Shown here: positions 39,322-52,600 of the stretch, piece after piece
Layout: each line of letters begins with the position of its first letter
Position numbering within the stretch: the stretch's first letter is position 1
Assembly: GCA_964059195.1 (NCBI GenBank)
Contig: CAXKWD010000011.1
Location: forward strand, 30,115,066-30,179,065
Reading direction: 5' to 3'
DNA length: 64,000 nt
Source of the DNA: Ectobius pallidus
Lineage: Eukaryota > Arthropoda > Insecta > Blattodea > Ectobiidae
Notes under the pieces: generated by a model
The model's database searches: none
Seen by the model: the letters and a program-made list of their open reading frames with translations, nothing else
Told to the model about the DNA's origin: nothing
Position numbers and translations under genes: made by a program

Positions 39322-39609
39322 AAAGTAAAGTAAAGTGTTCCCTATACAGGCCATGGAGGCCCAGAGGGTTCCAGGAGGTTGAGGATCCCAGATTTGCTTC
39401 AATTGACACGTGAAGGTGGTAAGGTTGTCAGCCTTACGCACCGGCCGCCTTTACCCCCAGAATTGCTCCTGGTACTCATTTATATTGGAGGCTGAGTCGA
39501 CCCCAGGGCCATATGCCACCAGGAGGATTAAGCCAATTGAAAACCTCCAACGACTTCATCGGGGATCGAACCCGCGCAGCGCCTCAACCACTACGCTACG
39601 GTGTAACCC
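39322..39609 (-). mobile_element. SINE family B copy
   Basis: Minus-strand copy with identical flanks GAATACAAAGTA at 39310-39321 and 39610-39621. The tRNA-like head is at the right end (GGTTCGATCCC complement near 39570), and the tail on the left is made of AAGTA/AAAGT units. Confidence 0.9.
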
Positions 39610-40211
39610 GAATACAAAGTAGTAAGCCTATAATAATAAACAAAGTGTATGATTTAAGTATTTTATATTACTACTTTTATTATTGTGTTTTCCATTATTA
39701 TGTTTACTATATTTATTATCAATGCTGTACTTTTTTGTCTCACAATAAGGATGCTCGAATACGCATTTATCTGTCTGGAGGTAAAGAATTATAAGATCTA
39801 TTTGTCTGTAATGTTGGACAAGTCCATTCTGAAGACTAGATAGGGAAAAATTTAATTAACGAATGAATACTTTCTAAGAAATGTTCAGTAGAGAATAAAA
39901 TGATGAAAAATGCAAAATAAAAGTATGCTTTTTTTGTTCGTGCCGGGGTTTTTAATTAAATCGCTTGATTTTTTCCCTGAGTTTTACATCTCCCTTGCAT
40001 ATACATTTACGGGCCCACGGCAACCGGGCCTCACAGGACCATGATCCGTCAATCTAGGGAGTTTCTATGGATCACATATCTACTTTTTTCACAAGATAAG
40101 GACATGGAAGGCCTCTCCGGATGAATGATCAGCCCAATGCCGGGGCCACCTCCGAGATAACACGAACACATAGGACGATACACACTAGTCACACTCCAAA
40201 CAAGGCGAGGA

Positions 40212-40411
40212 TGGATGATGATGATGATGATGATAATGATGGCAAGATGATATCCGGGGACCAGGAGGGCCTAAAGTTTCCCAACATTCGTCTCACAGGT
40301 GAGGAAAAGCCCCGGTAAGAACCCATCTAGGAAACTTGTCCCGACCAGGAATCGAACCCAAGCCCGCTTCGTCAAGAGAGCGAACGTGTCCCCTACGCCA
40401 CAGGGATGGAC
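40212..40411 (-). mobile_element. tRNA-derived SINE (family D)
   Basis: Read on the minus strand: CTGTGGCGTAGGGGACACGT as head with A box, GGTTCGATTCCTGGTCGGG with B box, then the body and an (ATC)n tail at 40212-40240. The plus-strand DNA upstream (40010-40210) may be a second related fragment. Confidence 0.72.
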
Positions 40412-41591
40412 TAGACCTTTCTAAACCATTTAACAAAAAATAATTAAAACATTATATGTATAATAATGATAACGTTTTTATATGAATCTCTGTATAAATA
40501 ATGCATAATTTTAATACTTCCTCTGTCCGTACCATAGGTACTATAAGAAAAAGACGTATTGTGTTCTACCCCAAAATTGGATGTTGAGTTTTAATACAAA
40601 TAGGGGCTTACATGTTTTGATGTCCCCTGAATCTAAAATTACTATTTTGATAAACATGCCTATGGGGGGGGGGGGGGGTATCTGTGAACAGCCTAGCTCG
40701 AGAACGAACGAAAGATCGTATAAAAGCAAAATTTTTCGACAACTTGAATTGACTGTTCTCGACTTTGTGATGATTTCTCTATTTTCCCGATGCTCTTCTT
40801 TCCCAGTTTCTATGTCAACAGAGCAAGACCACCTGCAGTTAATTTCACAATTGAAAAGTATTAATGAAATCTGGTGCGTCGATAGTGCTAAAAATGTCTT
40901 CTGCCAGTTTTCTGCTCATAACTCGTGAACGAAAGCGAAAATTGAAAATCAGGCTTCAAGTTGCATTCGGACCCCCTTCAATCCACCTATGTTAAAAATT
41001 TTAGTTATCTGCGTGCCGAAGAAGAAGCATGGGTGGCGCCAAGGGGGGGGGGGCCTGGTCCATCCAAAAAAATGCTGGCCCACTCTAATTTTATACAAAA
41101 TTGATGATAGAGGATTGGATAACATTTAAAAGAAAGAAAAAAAAAAACTAAAAGTGAACTTAAGTGAAGTCATGTCTTGTTAAAAAAAAGTGTGATCAAT
41201 GCACTTTTCAAACGTTACAGCAGTAGAGTTGTCGGATGCTTCGGAGTTCCAGTAACGCTTCATATTTAAAAATTTGAAGAGGTGAAGTAGTTGCTAAGAA
41301 AGAAACTATATCCAAGCAGTCCCAGAGATCAGAGTTCTTGTAAAGATTTTTCCGACCATTAAAATGCAAAATATTTCATATACGTTTGAGAGACACAAAT
41401 TGATTTCAATTATTTATTAATTTAGAGACACAAATTGGATTGCAATTACATAGACTCATGATCCACCTTGACATTCCTTTGGTCCATCTGCAGAAAAAAA
41501 TCTGCCCCGCCCCTCACTGAGAAGAGAAAACGTAAGAAATGTGGCATGTGCCACTCATCAATCAGTGTTAAAAATGCTGTAAGCTTATGAT
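40412..41591. other. Intergenic DNA, one unproven 115-codon frame
   Basis: G runs at 40666 and 41043 and short inverted GC-rich blocks suggest decayed hAT-like elements. The plus-strand frame at 40581-40928 matches no family I know, crosses a poly-G run and is probably accidental. Confidence 0.5.
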
Positions 41592-42347
41592 CAGGGTACG
41601 GATTCCAATGACATGCCATCTTTTTATTGATGCGGCATAGATATTGCCAACTTGTAGATAAATCCTAATCATGGCCTCTAGATTAAAGAAATACATTTTT
41701 ATTAAGTCATTTTTTGACATTTTATGAATTTTTATATTTTTAGAGCATTTATTTCAATTTTAGGTCATTATTTTGTCATTTTCGTCTCATTTCCTTCCTT
41801 ATTTAGTCACTTCCATGTATTTACATTGAGTGTATTAATTTTTTTTTCATCGCTAGCTGTCTTTGAAGTGTTGTTTGTTTAATGCAAGAAGGAAAAATTC
41901 TGTGTTGAAGTGTTGTCGTGTCTCTGTCGGAAATAAGAATCAAAGAAACCCCAAAATTTTGTATTATATTACTATTATTATTAGATTGACTTGGCACCAG
42001 AGTATGCCACCTGCTTGGATTTGAGAGTGCAGACTACTTTTTACCCTCAATAAACAATAATATAATTCGGCAGAATACAAAAGGAAATGCCGAAGTTTGA
42101 CTCGCCAGTGCCTCAGTGCCAGTATAAGTTTCCGTGAGAAAAGAACATCCACAATATTACAGTTATTTACTGTTTTTACAATTATGTACAAATTAGTCTA
42201 TAACTTTGTGTGTACAATAATAATTTTTTATAAATAAAATATCAGCTTTAGGTTTTTTTATAATTATTAAGTAATTTTCTTTAAAATTCAGGGTCATTTT
42301 ATAGGTCATTTTTCAAACAATTTTAGGCCATCAGAATCCGGGCCCTG
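41592..42347. mobile_element. hAT-like element, copy 2 of the CAGGGCCCGGATTC family, inverted
   Basis: Opposite orientation to 35243-35887. Octamers CTTATGAT at 41584-41591 and 42348-42355 are identical. Its internal sequence matches copy 1 reversed (for example the TTTGACTCG..AGTGCC block) with extra DNA near 42020-42060. Confidence 0.9.
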
Positions 42348-42363
42348 CTTATGATATATTTAA

Positions 42364-43007
42364 GGGGGGACATACAGCTTCGGGTGAAGGTCATAGTTGA
42401 GAAATACGTGAAATTCATTATTATTTTTTCGGCAATGAATTGCTCTACAACTTCGCAATCTGACATACTCTTTATCGACTACTTATACAATTGTATACTT
42501 ATACAATAGTTATACAATAGTTATACCATAACTATTACAGTTATGGGTAGTTATCGTTTTAAATTGGTAGCCACGTTTCGTGCACTAAAATGCCGTTTCC
42601 GTGATAATTTCCACAAATGGCAATATTTTTGACTGATTCTTTTTTCTATCTATTTGCAAACATCGTAGGAATATCATCATCTGCAATCTTTGGAATATAT
42701 ACAGTAAAAGTATTTTTAAAAAATAAATTGTTTTTAGATTTTCTTTTTCATTAAAATATGCATCTTTTAAAAAAATAAACTATTAATGTTAAATGAATAA
42801 TTGTAGATAATGTTATCCATATGATATTAACAAATACACAGAAAATAATTATAGCAATATAGTAATATAGTATGTAATTATAGAGGTAGTCAATAAAGAA
42901 CACGTCTGATTATAAGGCAACATAACAATTCATTGCTGGGAAAAAAATAATGAATTTCAACTATTTCTCACCTATGAATTTCACCCAAAGCTGTATGTCC
43001 CCCCCCC
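42364..43007. mobile_element. Foldback MITE, second copy of the GGGGGGACATACAG family
   Basis: TTAA at 42360-42363 and 43008-43011 borders inverted ends GGGGGGACATACAGCTT and its complement. Same family as 541-1240. Confidence 0.85.
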
Positions 43008-43179
43008 TTAAAAGCTGTTGATACGTTTAAAAGTGGCTTATAGTAAAAACTAGACAACTTTTAACAAAAGAAGAAATATTTTTTCCATCAACAAGTGTGG
43101 GAAATTTCAATTTTTAAGGTAGAAAATTCCGTATTGTATTCCGTTTGGTTGGACCACACCTTGAGGGTAGCTTAAAACT

Positions 43180-43474
43180 TTCAGGGCCGCAGCTGGACGC
43201 AGGGCCGCACTTGGGTACTCCCGGATAAAAGTACAGCATCTGATTGGTCACTCTGTGAGCCGCCCTACCAACGCGTCACACACATCTTGGAGATCGCGAA
43301 GTCGGGCGCAATACGCAGGTTACTTCGAACAGTGCTCTCGACTGTTGAAGTTGCTGAGTTGTTTTTGGTGAAAAGGCTTAGATTCCACTTTTGGTCAAAT
43401 TCTGGATTAAGTTGGGTATAAAAAATATAGTATCTGATAGCTGCAGCGCGTGGTGTTTGAAAGAAGTGCAAAAA
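43180..43474 (+). promoter_or_regulatory. Probable promoter and 5' UTR region of the ATPase beta gene
   Basis: DNA between about 43180 and 43350 is clearly richer in GC and CpG than its surroundings (GCCGCAGCTGGACGCAGG, CAACGCGTCAC, GATCGCGAAGTCGGGCGC). It lies directly upstream of the first coding exon. No TATA box or unique start motif could be fixed. Confidence 0.35.
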
Positions 43475-43646
43475 ATGGATGAAATCGAAGTTCTCCAGGA
43501 AAATATTGAAGAAGAAGAACCGACTGAGGAGACTCCATTCGTGGGGTCATACCGACCACCAGATCTTCCGTTGACAACCAGCGTTCGAAACTTTTTCTAC
43601 AATCCTGAGACAGGGAAGATTCTTGGACGTACCTATCTCGAATGGG
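43475..43646 (+). CDS. nrv: ATPase beta exon 1 (cytosolic N-terminus)
   Basis: Residues 1-57 and the first base of codon 58. The ATG in GCAAAAAATGG is chosen because it begins the acidic MDEIEVLQENIEEEE and has a good context. The frame is open upstream to about 43391 without another ATG. Donor GTAAGT, phase 1. Confidence 0.93.
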
Positions 43647-46600
43647 GTAAGTGTAAAACGTGTATATTTCAGCATGTAGAATTTCTCTAAAATCCTTGTA
43701 TCATCCTAGTTAGACAAACTGTATTACACTAGTGACTTAGAGTACAAATAACTTATAGTAACGAGATAAACGTATTTAGGCTTCACTATATGAAGCGTTT
43801 ACTTTTATAAGGGTCTGTATATCTGTATCTGTATCTGGTACCGTACCCTATGATCCCCAGGTGGGGCGAAGGGGCCTCCAATGGAGGTTTCATTACCTAT
43901 ACTAATTTTGATATACTTATTTTCCGAGAGAGGGTACAGGGACAGGTGGTAAGCCCATCGCCTCGCAACCCCCCTCTGGAAACTAAGTATTTCTTGGACG
44001 TGAAAGGGCCGAGAAATTTTGTCCAGAGGCTCTAATTTAGGCTTGGAGTTCTTTTACGTGCCGTAAATCTACGACACGGGATTTTATAAGGGTCTAAGTG
44101 CGAAAAACACGATTGTGTAGATAAACGTATTTAGGCTTCACTATATGAAGCGTTTACTTTTATAAGGGTCTAAGTGCCAAAAACATGATTGTGTAGAAAA
44201 CAAGATAAAGACCCACACAAAGACGAGCCAGAGATAGACCCAGCAATATATCTTGGAATTTTTTCCTCCTAACGTGGCCTTCCCTGGACATTGGACCCTT
44301 CTGAAATGCATTGGTCTGGGCACATAGATCCATTTTAAATTATCTGCTGAAAAATCTTGGTTTTGGCACTTAGATCCTTACAAAAGTAAACTCTTCATAT
44401 ATTAAAAACACAACAGTAAATTCCCTAGGTATCACAAATGTTTTCCAATTGTTCGTAGCATAAAATAAATGAATGCTTGTAATTGCGCCAACACTGGGTA
44501 TGTCTAGGCCTGCATACGCCTACAACCGAATCCTTAGAAGAAGCGTTCGTGAAAACTGATATCCCATGATTTTACTATTCAACTCCAAATAATTATACTA
44601 TACTGTGTTAAAATGCATTTTTTAGTTTAAATTTGTGAAAAAACTTCAATATATACTTTAAGCTTTTAATTGTACGGAGAGTGCTAAGCCTATAGTGACT
44701 ATTATAGTGATCTGTGTGGACCATTAGAGTAAAATGTGAACATAATAGGAGCTATAGTGGAAACTGAAATTTGCTTATGTTTCCATTTTCATTGTGTTTT
44801 GCAGAAACTCTGTTTTCAAATCATTCAAGGCACACTTTTTTGAAGTAAATAATCACTAACCAAAAAATGCTTTTACAGGAAATGCAGAGTCATTATGTCT
44901 ATAAAATGATAAATTTTTTATACAGTGATTTTGCAATGCTTTATAATAGAATTCAAAATATTTCTTACACTAACAGTTTGCATGATAGATCAAACATAAC
45001 AATAATAAATTTTACTCACTTCATAGAGAATACACAATAAAAAGCATAGACTAAGGGCCTTTTCACACTGGGTCACGGTTATTGCAGTGAACATACCTGG
45101 GTTCACTTGTGATGGTCACCGCTAGTATTGCCAATAGTAGCTATATGATAAAACAATGTGTAATCACTTTTGACACCTCAAATGGCAGGTAGACATTCCA
45201 CTTCACTTATAAAATCTTCAGTGTTAATCAAATCTACACTCATGGCTGGATAACTAGTTTTGCTGAGCTCGATTATACAACTGAATTATGTATATACAAC
45301 TTGCATTGTTGGCAATCATAATAAAAGTGACTGTGTGGTAATCGTCACAAGTGACCCAGTGAGAATGCTCCCATTTAAACTAATGCTTCTTCACCGGTGA
45401 CAGTCACAAGTGACCAAGTGTGAAAAGGCTCTTAATATAAAAGTTGTTTTTCAATTAAAATCTAACTACACTATGAACATTATTCCAGAAACTATTAAAG
45501 CTAATATTGGTAACATTTTGCAAGAAATTCTCTACGGTTGTATTGAATATACCTTCAAATTTTAAAAAGATTGTCTACAGGAGAAAAAAATAAGAGACAA
45601 CAATGATTGTCACTTGAAAATTCTTGGAATTCATTACCATAAGCCTATTGGGAATAATGAACCTTGGAAGGTTTCTTTTTCATTGCTACTTGAAGACAAA
45701 CATATAAATATTTGAAATTACAATTAAAAAAAAAAGAGAGAAAATGTAGAGGGTATTTAGTTTTCCTTGCTCTAGCATGTCTTTTAAAACTAAACGTACT
45801 GCATTCCTCTTCATCTTTCTAGCTCTAAATGCTTTCTTTCTGATTGAGTAAACTTATTTCTTTCCAGGTCGGGTGTTTCTGTTCTATGTTGCATTTTACA
45901 TGGTTCTGGCCATGTTATTTGCCATATGTATGTGGACTTTGTTGGCCACATTGGATCCTAAGGCCCCGAGGCTCCAAAACGAGTACTCCTTAATTGGGAC
46001 AACTCCAGGTATTGTGTAGTTTTATATTCTGAAGATTTATTTTATGCAAGCTATTCTCAATTATCTATAAAACAACAGAGCATTTCCTTGTTTTTTCTTA
46101 GATATTTTGTTTTTTCCGACTGCAAAAATCTCAAACCAATAATGTTTTTTTCTTAACATGTGTAACACACTTTATTTGAAATGTCACAAACTGTGCTTGC
46201 TACAAATATTTTTGTGTTAAAAATTTTATCTTTTCAAAAATTGTTAACAATATTGGATTTCCTATAATTTAATACACTTGATTTATTTAGCGAACTAGAG
46301 TTCAATTTGTACTCTCTTTGTTGATACTGGGTATCGTTTTTATAACCTGGGTTCAACCCCTGGTGGGGTACGCCATAGCATAGTGGTTGAGGCACTGTGC
46401 TACAAACCGGAAGGTCGTGGTTCGATTCCCAATGAGGTCGTTGGAGTTTTTCAATTGGCCTAATCCTTCTGGTGGCACTATGGCCCTGGGGTCGACTCAG
46501 CCTCTAACAGAAATGAGTACCAGGAGCAATCCTGGGGGTAAAGGCGGACGGTGCGTAAGGCTGACAACCTTACCACCTTCACATGCCGAATGTCCAATAT

Positions 46601-49600
46601 CTGGGAGCCTCAACCTTCTGGAATCCACTGGGCCTCCATGGCCCATATAGGGATTACTTCAACCCGTGGTACCTTCTCTCATTATTGTCATAGGGGATTT
46701 TTAAATGAGCTGCAATCAAACTCGTGAGGACAACTGAAATTATCACCTCCTAGCAAGTCTTCTGCAGAAGTTCGGCTGGGAGGTGTTTATTCCTTCACCT
46801 CAAGAAACAACAGGGAATGACAGAGAGGATGAAATGTTTGTCACATAGTGGTTCAAATCCCTGGCAGCATACTTGTATGACACAGGTATTCAAAAGTTGG
46901 TTCCATGGTATGACAAATGTTTCAACTCCGGTGGCAAATATGTTGAATGATAGCTGAAAACTTGCTATATCTGTTGGAAAATACATGTCCAAGAAATTGT
47001 GTATTTTTTCTGTAAGTAGCCCCAGGAAAACTTACTTTATGGGCACGCCTCGTATATGTAAAATGAAATTACATTAAGACGGAAAACAATTTGGTGCATA
47101 AGACAGAAAACATTAAGAGAAACTGCCTTGGTATCCATGCCAAGGGCGTGGGAGATTGACTCAGAGTAGAGGGAAGTGGAGATGTCAAGCAGCAGTAGCT
47201 TTAGAAAGAACTGCTTTACTTCTCATTCATATTCCTTACAATTATTTTAAATGGACTTTCTCTTGCTTATAATGTAGTGTGACTATTATTTTTCTTTTTC
47301 CTTAGGACTTAGTTTCCGACCAGCACCATATGATGACAATCCAGAGACCTCAATCATTTGGTTCAAATCTGATGATGAAAAACAGGTAACTCACTGGACG
47401 AAGAAACTGGAAAAATTTCTTGAAGGTAGGTCACATCAAAGTTTGTCCTAAGTAGCCTACAAGACTCATAGTTAGGTGAAATAAAACATTGATAAAAAAA
47501 AAGCAGATATCTCAGTTAAATGCAAAAAATATAAACATGTACAGGTAGAGGAAAAAAAAGCGGACCGACTAAAATATCTAAGTTGCTGATATGAGCCACT
47601 CCGCATGCCTAGCGGCATTCACAGGATAGCAGGGAATGTATTGAAATGTGTTCTAGTGTCAACTGTTGACTTAGCCTAAATAGCAGTAGACCTATATCCC
47701 CATCGTTAAACAACCATAAACTCAGTCAATCTAATTATGTTATTTGGTCACATGCGGTTGTGCCTCGTATGTGGATTCGAAATCTATTTAGGATGAACTG
47801 TTAAGTATCACTTATGTAAAAACATGTTTTGCACGAAAATTTGTATATTAATATGTCTAAGGGAGCATTCACACCGAAGTAGTGTACCAAGCAAGTCGCA
47901 ATAGTTGGATGAGAGTTGTGAGCTACTCATTTTAAATCCCAAATAAACAATTTCAAGTTTTCATACCGAAGTAGTGTGGCAATAATGAATCTCGCAGAGT
48001 GCGACATTCATTTCTTCAGATAGATCTGGACTTAATTCATGCGATGCTACTCGGGATGACACATGCGTACAGTTGCCTTTTCAGCTGTTTTCTAATTGCT
48101 AAGAAAATTAAACACATATTTGCTTGTGTGGAGCGGCAGATTATGACAAAGATGTCATGAAAACTGCTGGAAAGAGAGCTACAATTTGTACATGCATAGG
48201 CTATACGATATGACAATCGAAACTAGTAGGAAAAAAGAACTATATCCTTTTGGGTAAATTACATTATTTTAAATGGGTTTCTCAATAGTTCAAGTGAAAA
48301 TATATAATTTACGTTAAACTGCAGATCGCATTCGCTACTTCAGTTCCGGTTCAAAATATTGTCTACTTAGTCCTCTACTAGCCCTAGAAGTTGTATTAAT
48401 CTACTGTTATTTCTAAACTAAAACTAAACTCCATGGCGCAACATCCCTGAAAGGACAACCACCCGACCGCTGCAGATGGCATGTGGTCAGCATGCCGACA
48501 CCCACGGCCGTTTTTTGTGGTTTCCATGACTGGAGCCGCTACTTCTCTATCAAGTAGTTCCTGAATTTGAATCACGAGGCTGATTGCACCCCGTTCCAGA
48601 CCTCCCTACCTCAGAAAAATCCGAGGAGGTACCGAGGATCGAACCCGGGCTGACAGATCTGTAGTCAGCAAAGCTAACCACAAGACCACACCGGCGGTCA
48701 CTGTTATTTCTAGTGAATCTTATTTAAAATTGAATGTAGTAAAGAAATAAAATCAATAGCTGAGTAATCACCGTAACCAATAATTTAACATTTTCAAACA
48801 CATAATTTTATAGTTTATACAAACACTGGTTATGTGATTTTTAAAGAAAACATTAAAACAATACTGACTTCAACCACTAATGTTTAGTTCTTTATGCTTT
48901 AAACTGGTCAAACATATGATTCGTGTTCAGACACAGATATTTACTTTTCACTTAATAAAACTGCTTATGAAAATGCCATTACACTTGTGGCCTTAGGGAT
49001 TCCATTCAAAGCATGCACATTCACGTATTAAAATACTACTGTTCAATATATATACATTATTAAAGTATGAGGATTGTTTTTTCAAAAGTCGATAAATGCT
49101 GAAAAGTAATTTCTCAGGAAATATGTTTTTGTATTTCTTTGAAAAGGCATTGAACCGAAAATTCTTTTCAATTTACTCTGCGTCTTCTCAAGGTTTTTAA
49201 GGTAATCCAGTACTCCAGGTAATAAAATGCCACCGTGTAAAAGGATTTTCATTATGATTTCATTGTTGTTCTAAATATAAATTGCCACCTGGTTCTCAGC
49301 TGCTACAAAATCACCTCCTATTACTTCACAGAAGAGTGGAAAGAGAAACTGCACATACAGATAGCGTTCATCAACTTTTGCTTTAACCGATCAAGAGCGA
49401 ATGTTGAGTTTTGCCATCTTGTGGTACTAACAAGTATTGACTTTTGACAAAACTGATTTCACTGGGACATGCAGAATGTTAAGATTGGCATAAAAACAGC
49501 CATAACTCAAATTTGAAAATTTGAGTGTTTATCGACTTTTGAAAAAACACTCCTCATTTCCTGCATGCTCAATCGTTTTGTACGTAAAATGAAAAATTCT

Positions 49601-52600
49601 GTTGAAAAATCTTCTTTTGTTATTTTATAATTCTACAAGGGTACTAATTTCTGCATGACTCTTGTTAAATAGCATAAGATAAAAATTTTCCTTCAAAGAA
49701 CTTAATTTTGTGGACCCCTAAAACCATTTCCTTTCTTTACACAGAAGCAATGCAGGTCCATTACTTACACCCTTGGTTCTTGGTATTCCAACATCCACTA
49801 ATTCTTAATTCTGTTTACCGTTTAGCATATAATGTGACTAGAAGCAAAGATGCCCATGGTCAGAATGTTAAGAAGTGTGGCTACGACAACCTTCCCTTGG
49901 AAAATGAGATCTGTTTGCAGGAAATAACAAAAATGGGTCCCTGTAAAAAGCAACATTATTTTGGTTACCATCTTGGAGTTCCTTGTATCATCTTTAAGAT
50001 CAATAAGGTAAGGCCTGAAATCGTGTAATTTGTCATTTTTCATGTCTGCCGCTAGGGTTGCTAACTCGCCTGTATTTCCTGTGTTCTCCTGTATTTTGCC
50101 CCCATTCTGTTTACTCTCCCGTTTTCCTTATTTTCTTCATTGAAATCTATATTCTCCCATATTTTGTAAAACGATTTTGGGTAATTAATTTTTTTCCCCC
50201 TAAAATGTTTGAAAATAAAGTTCCCCATACCATCGATCATAGTTAGTTATTTGACTTCAAGACTGTTGAACATAAGTCACTTCCCGTATATTACTTCGAT
50301 ATTGGTTAGTTGTTAATTGTTATATATTTTTTCCGCCTTTGGCATTGCTTGGGTTAACAAAAAAGTTCAAACGTGCACATAGAGAGAATTTTCTATTTAA
50401 TTAAGAACAAATGAACAGCTGTAAGATATAGGAGTAGCGTTCAATTGATAAAATCAGAGTTTCAAATTCCTGTCAATTTTATTTATTTTTGAAAACCTCA
50501 TTTAATTCAATCTTGTGAAAACAATGAGAACATTGAAAATGAATGCAAATCTGATGAGAAATATGAACAAGTTTTAACTGAAAGTAAGTGTTTGTGTTCA
50601 TCTTAAATTAGTGTTCATGCTTTTAAGTAGGTGTTGCATACACACAGCCTCAGACTTGGTTCACAGTTCACAGTTAGATCAAAACATTTTGCCAATGTTA
50701 AACCGCATAGTGGAATAATGTTAATTGCCAAATCTTCCTTATTTTAATTTTCAAAAGTTGGCACCCTATCTGCTGCAGAAAGATGGAGTTGATACGTTAT
50801 TTACTCTTTGAGTAAGATTGTTTTCTGTGCAAAGTAAATGTCTCAGTAAGTACTGAAAATATGATTTTGAAATCTTATGGGAAAGAAAAAAAGAATCATG
50901 TACACCGCTTTTTGAAAAATTAAAAGTACTCACTTTCAAAAAGGAATATATACATATATAGTCTGTGGTTTCTCATGTGTTGTACGATAGATAATATTGA
51001 GATATTTCAAATGAATTGCTGTATTCATGGATGTACTACTAGAATCATGAATGATTTACATAGCCCAGGATTTCTGTGTTTTCTCCAAGTGTAGCTGAAT
51101 GAACAATTTCACACTTTTATCTTGGTTTCAGTCAAATGGTGCACACAATTTTGCTAATCTTTCTTTTTGGATTTGTAACTGGAAACTTAACTCTTACACT
51201 AACACTATGGTTGTACGGACATTTTGACACTGTTTTACCCTGGTTTGGATAACATAGTGCATGTAGTTTGATTTATCGTTATTTTTCTTTTTTCTTCAGG
51301 TTTATGGTTGGGAACCTAAGCCTTACACTAATGTCAACAATTTACCTGATTATATGCCAAAAGGACTGAAAACACACATTTTGAAAGTCAACAGAACCCA
51401 TCCAGAGAAGGTGAGTACCAGTATACCTTCTCTTTTTCAAGTGATAGCAATAGAAAAATGTTTTTATTTAGTACCGATACGTAAACTCATGATTTACAAG
51501 TGTATCTTAAACCAATATGGACTTATAGAATTCAACCCTTCATATAAAAATTCTATAATACTCCCAAAGAAAAACTGTTCAAAGCATTGGCAGATTTCCC
51601 TGGTATATCAATAACAAATATATTTACCAATATCTTCAAATGTTAACAGTAAAAGAGGATTTGATTAAATTTATCAGGTAAACATTGTGAAGTGTCAATA
51701 TTAACCTTTAAAACATTCTACTTCACATATTTATTGTAAGTAAAATCTTAACTAACTAAAATGTATGTTCGGTGGGTCCCTTTTTTTGTTGTTGTTGGAA
51801 GTACACTTTTTCCCAAACAGTTAAATACAATGAAGGCAAGATTACTTAAATATGTTCAGAAACCACTTGATTTAAAAGTATACACAAAAAAACCCAGGAT
51901 ATACTATAAATTTTGAAATCCCTAAATACAATGACCTCATTTTAAAATTTATACAACCTGAAGGATATCTGTCGGCCGCGGTGGTCTAGAGGTAGCGTGC
52001 CCGCCTTTAGATCCGCCGGGCACGGGATCAAACCCGGCCGCGGTCGATGGATTTTTCAGGACGTAAAAATCCTGGGCACGGAGTCCTCCGGGAGGGACTT
52101 TAAGCTGGGGGTCCCGTGTCGTAGATTTACGGCATGTAAAAGAACTCCAAGCCTAAATTAGAGCCTCTGGACAAAATTTCTCGGCCCTTTCACGTCCAAG
52201 AAATACTTAGTTTCCAGAGGGGGGTTGCGAGGCGATGGGCTTACCACCTGTCCCTCTACCCTCTCTCGGAAAATAAGCATATCAAAATTAGTATAGGTAA
52301 TGAAACCTCCATTGGAGGCCCCTTCGCCCCACCTGGGGATCATAGGGTACCAGATACAGATACAGAAGGATATCTGGTGGACAGAGCAGCAAAGTTGTTA
52401 GTAAAAATCAACTGATGATGATGGGGAACCTATCGAAACATACATTCTAATTTGGTAAGTTATTACAACAAATATGTGAAGTAGAATGTTTTAAAGTTTA
52501 ATGTACAAGTAAAAGAGGAAATTATTCAATACAGCATGTCCTATTAGATTCGTCTAAACAGACATCCTAATTCATATGCAATTAATGTCCTGAATAAAAG

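Noticed and set aside
40581..40928. 115-codon plus-strand open frame
   Set aside because: It crosses a poly-G run, has no recognisable domain and lies among decayed transposon pieces.
43850..44035. A 61-codon protein found twice (also at 52158-52343 on the other strand)
   Set aside because: Both are the body of SINE family A; the shared frame is a by-product of the repeat.
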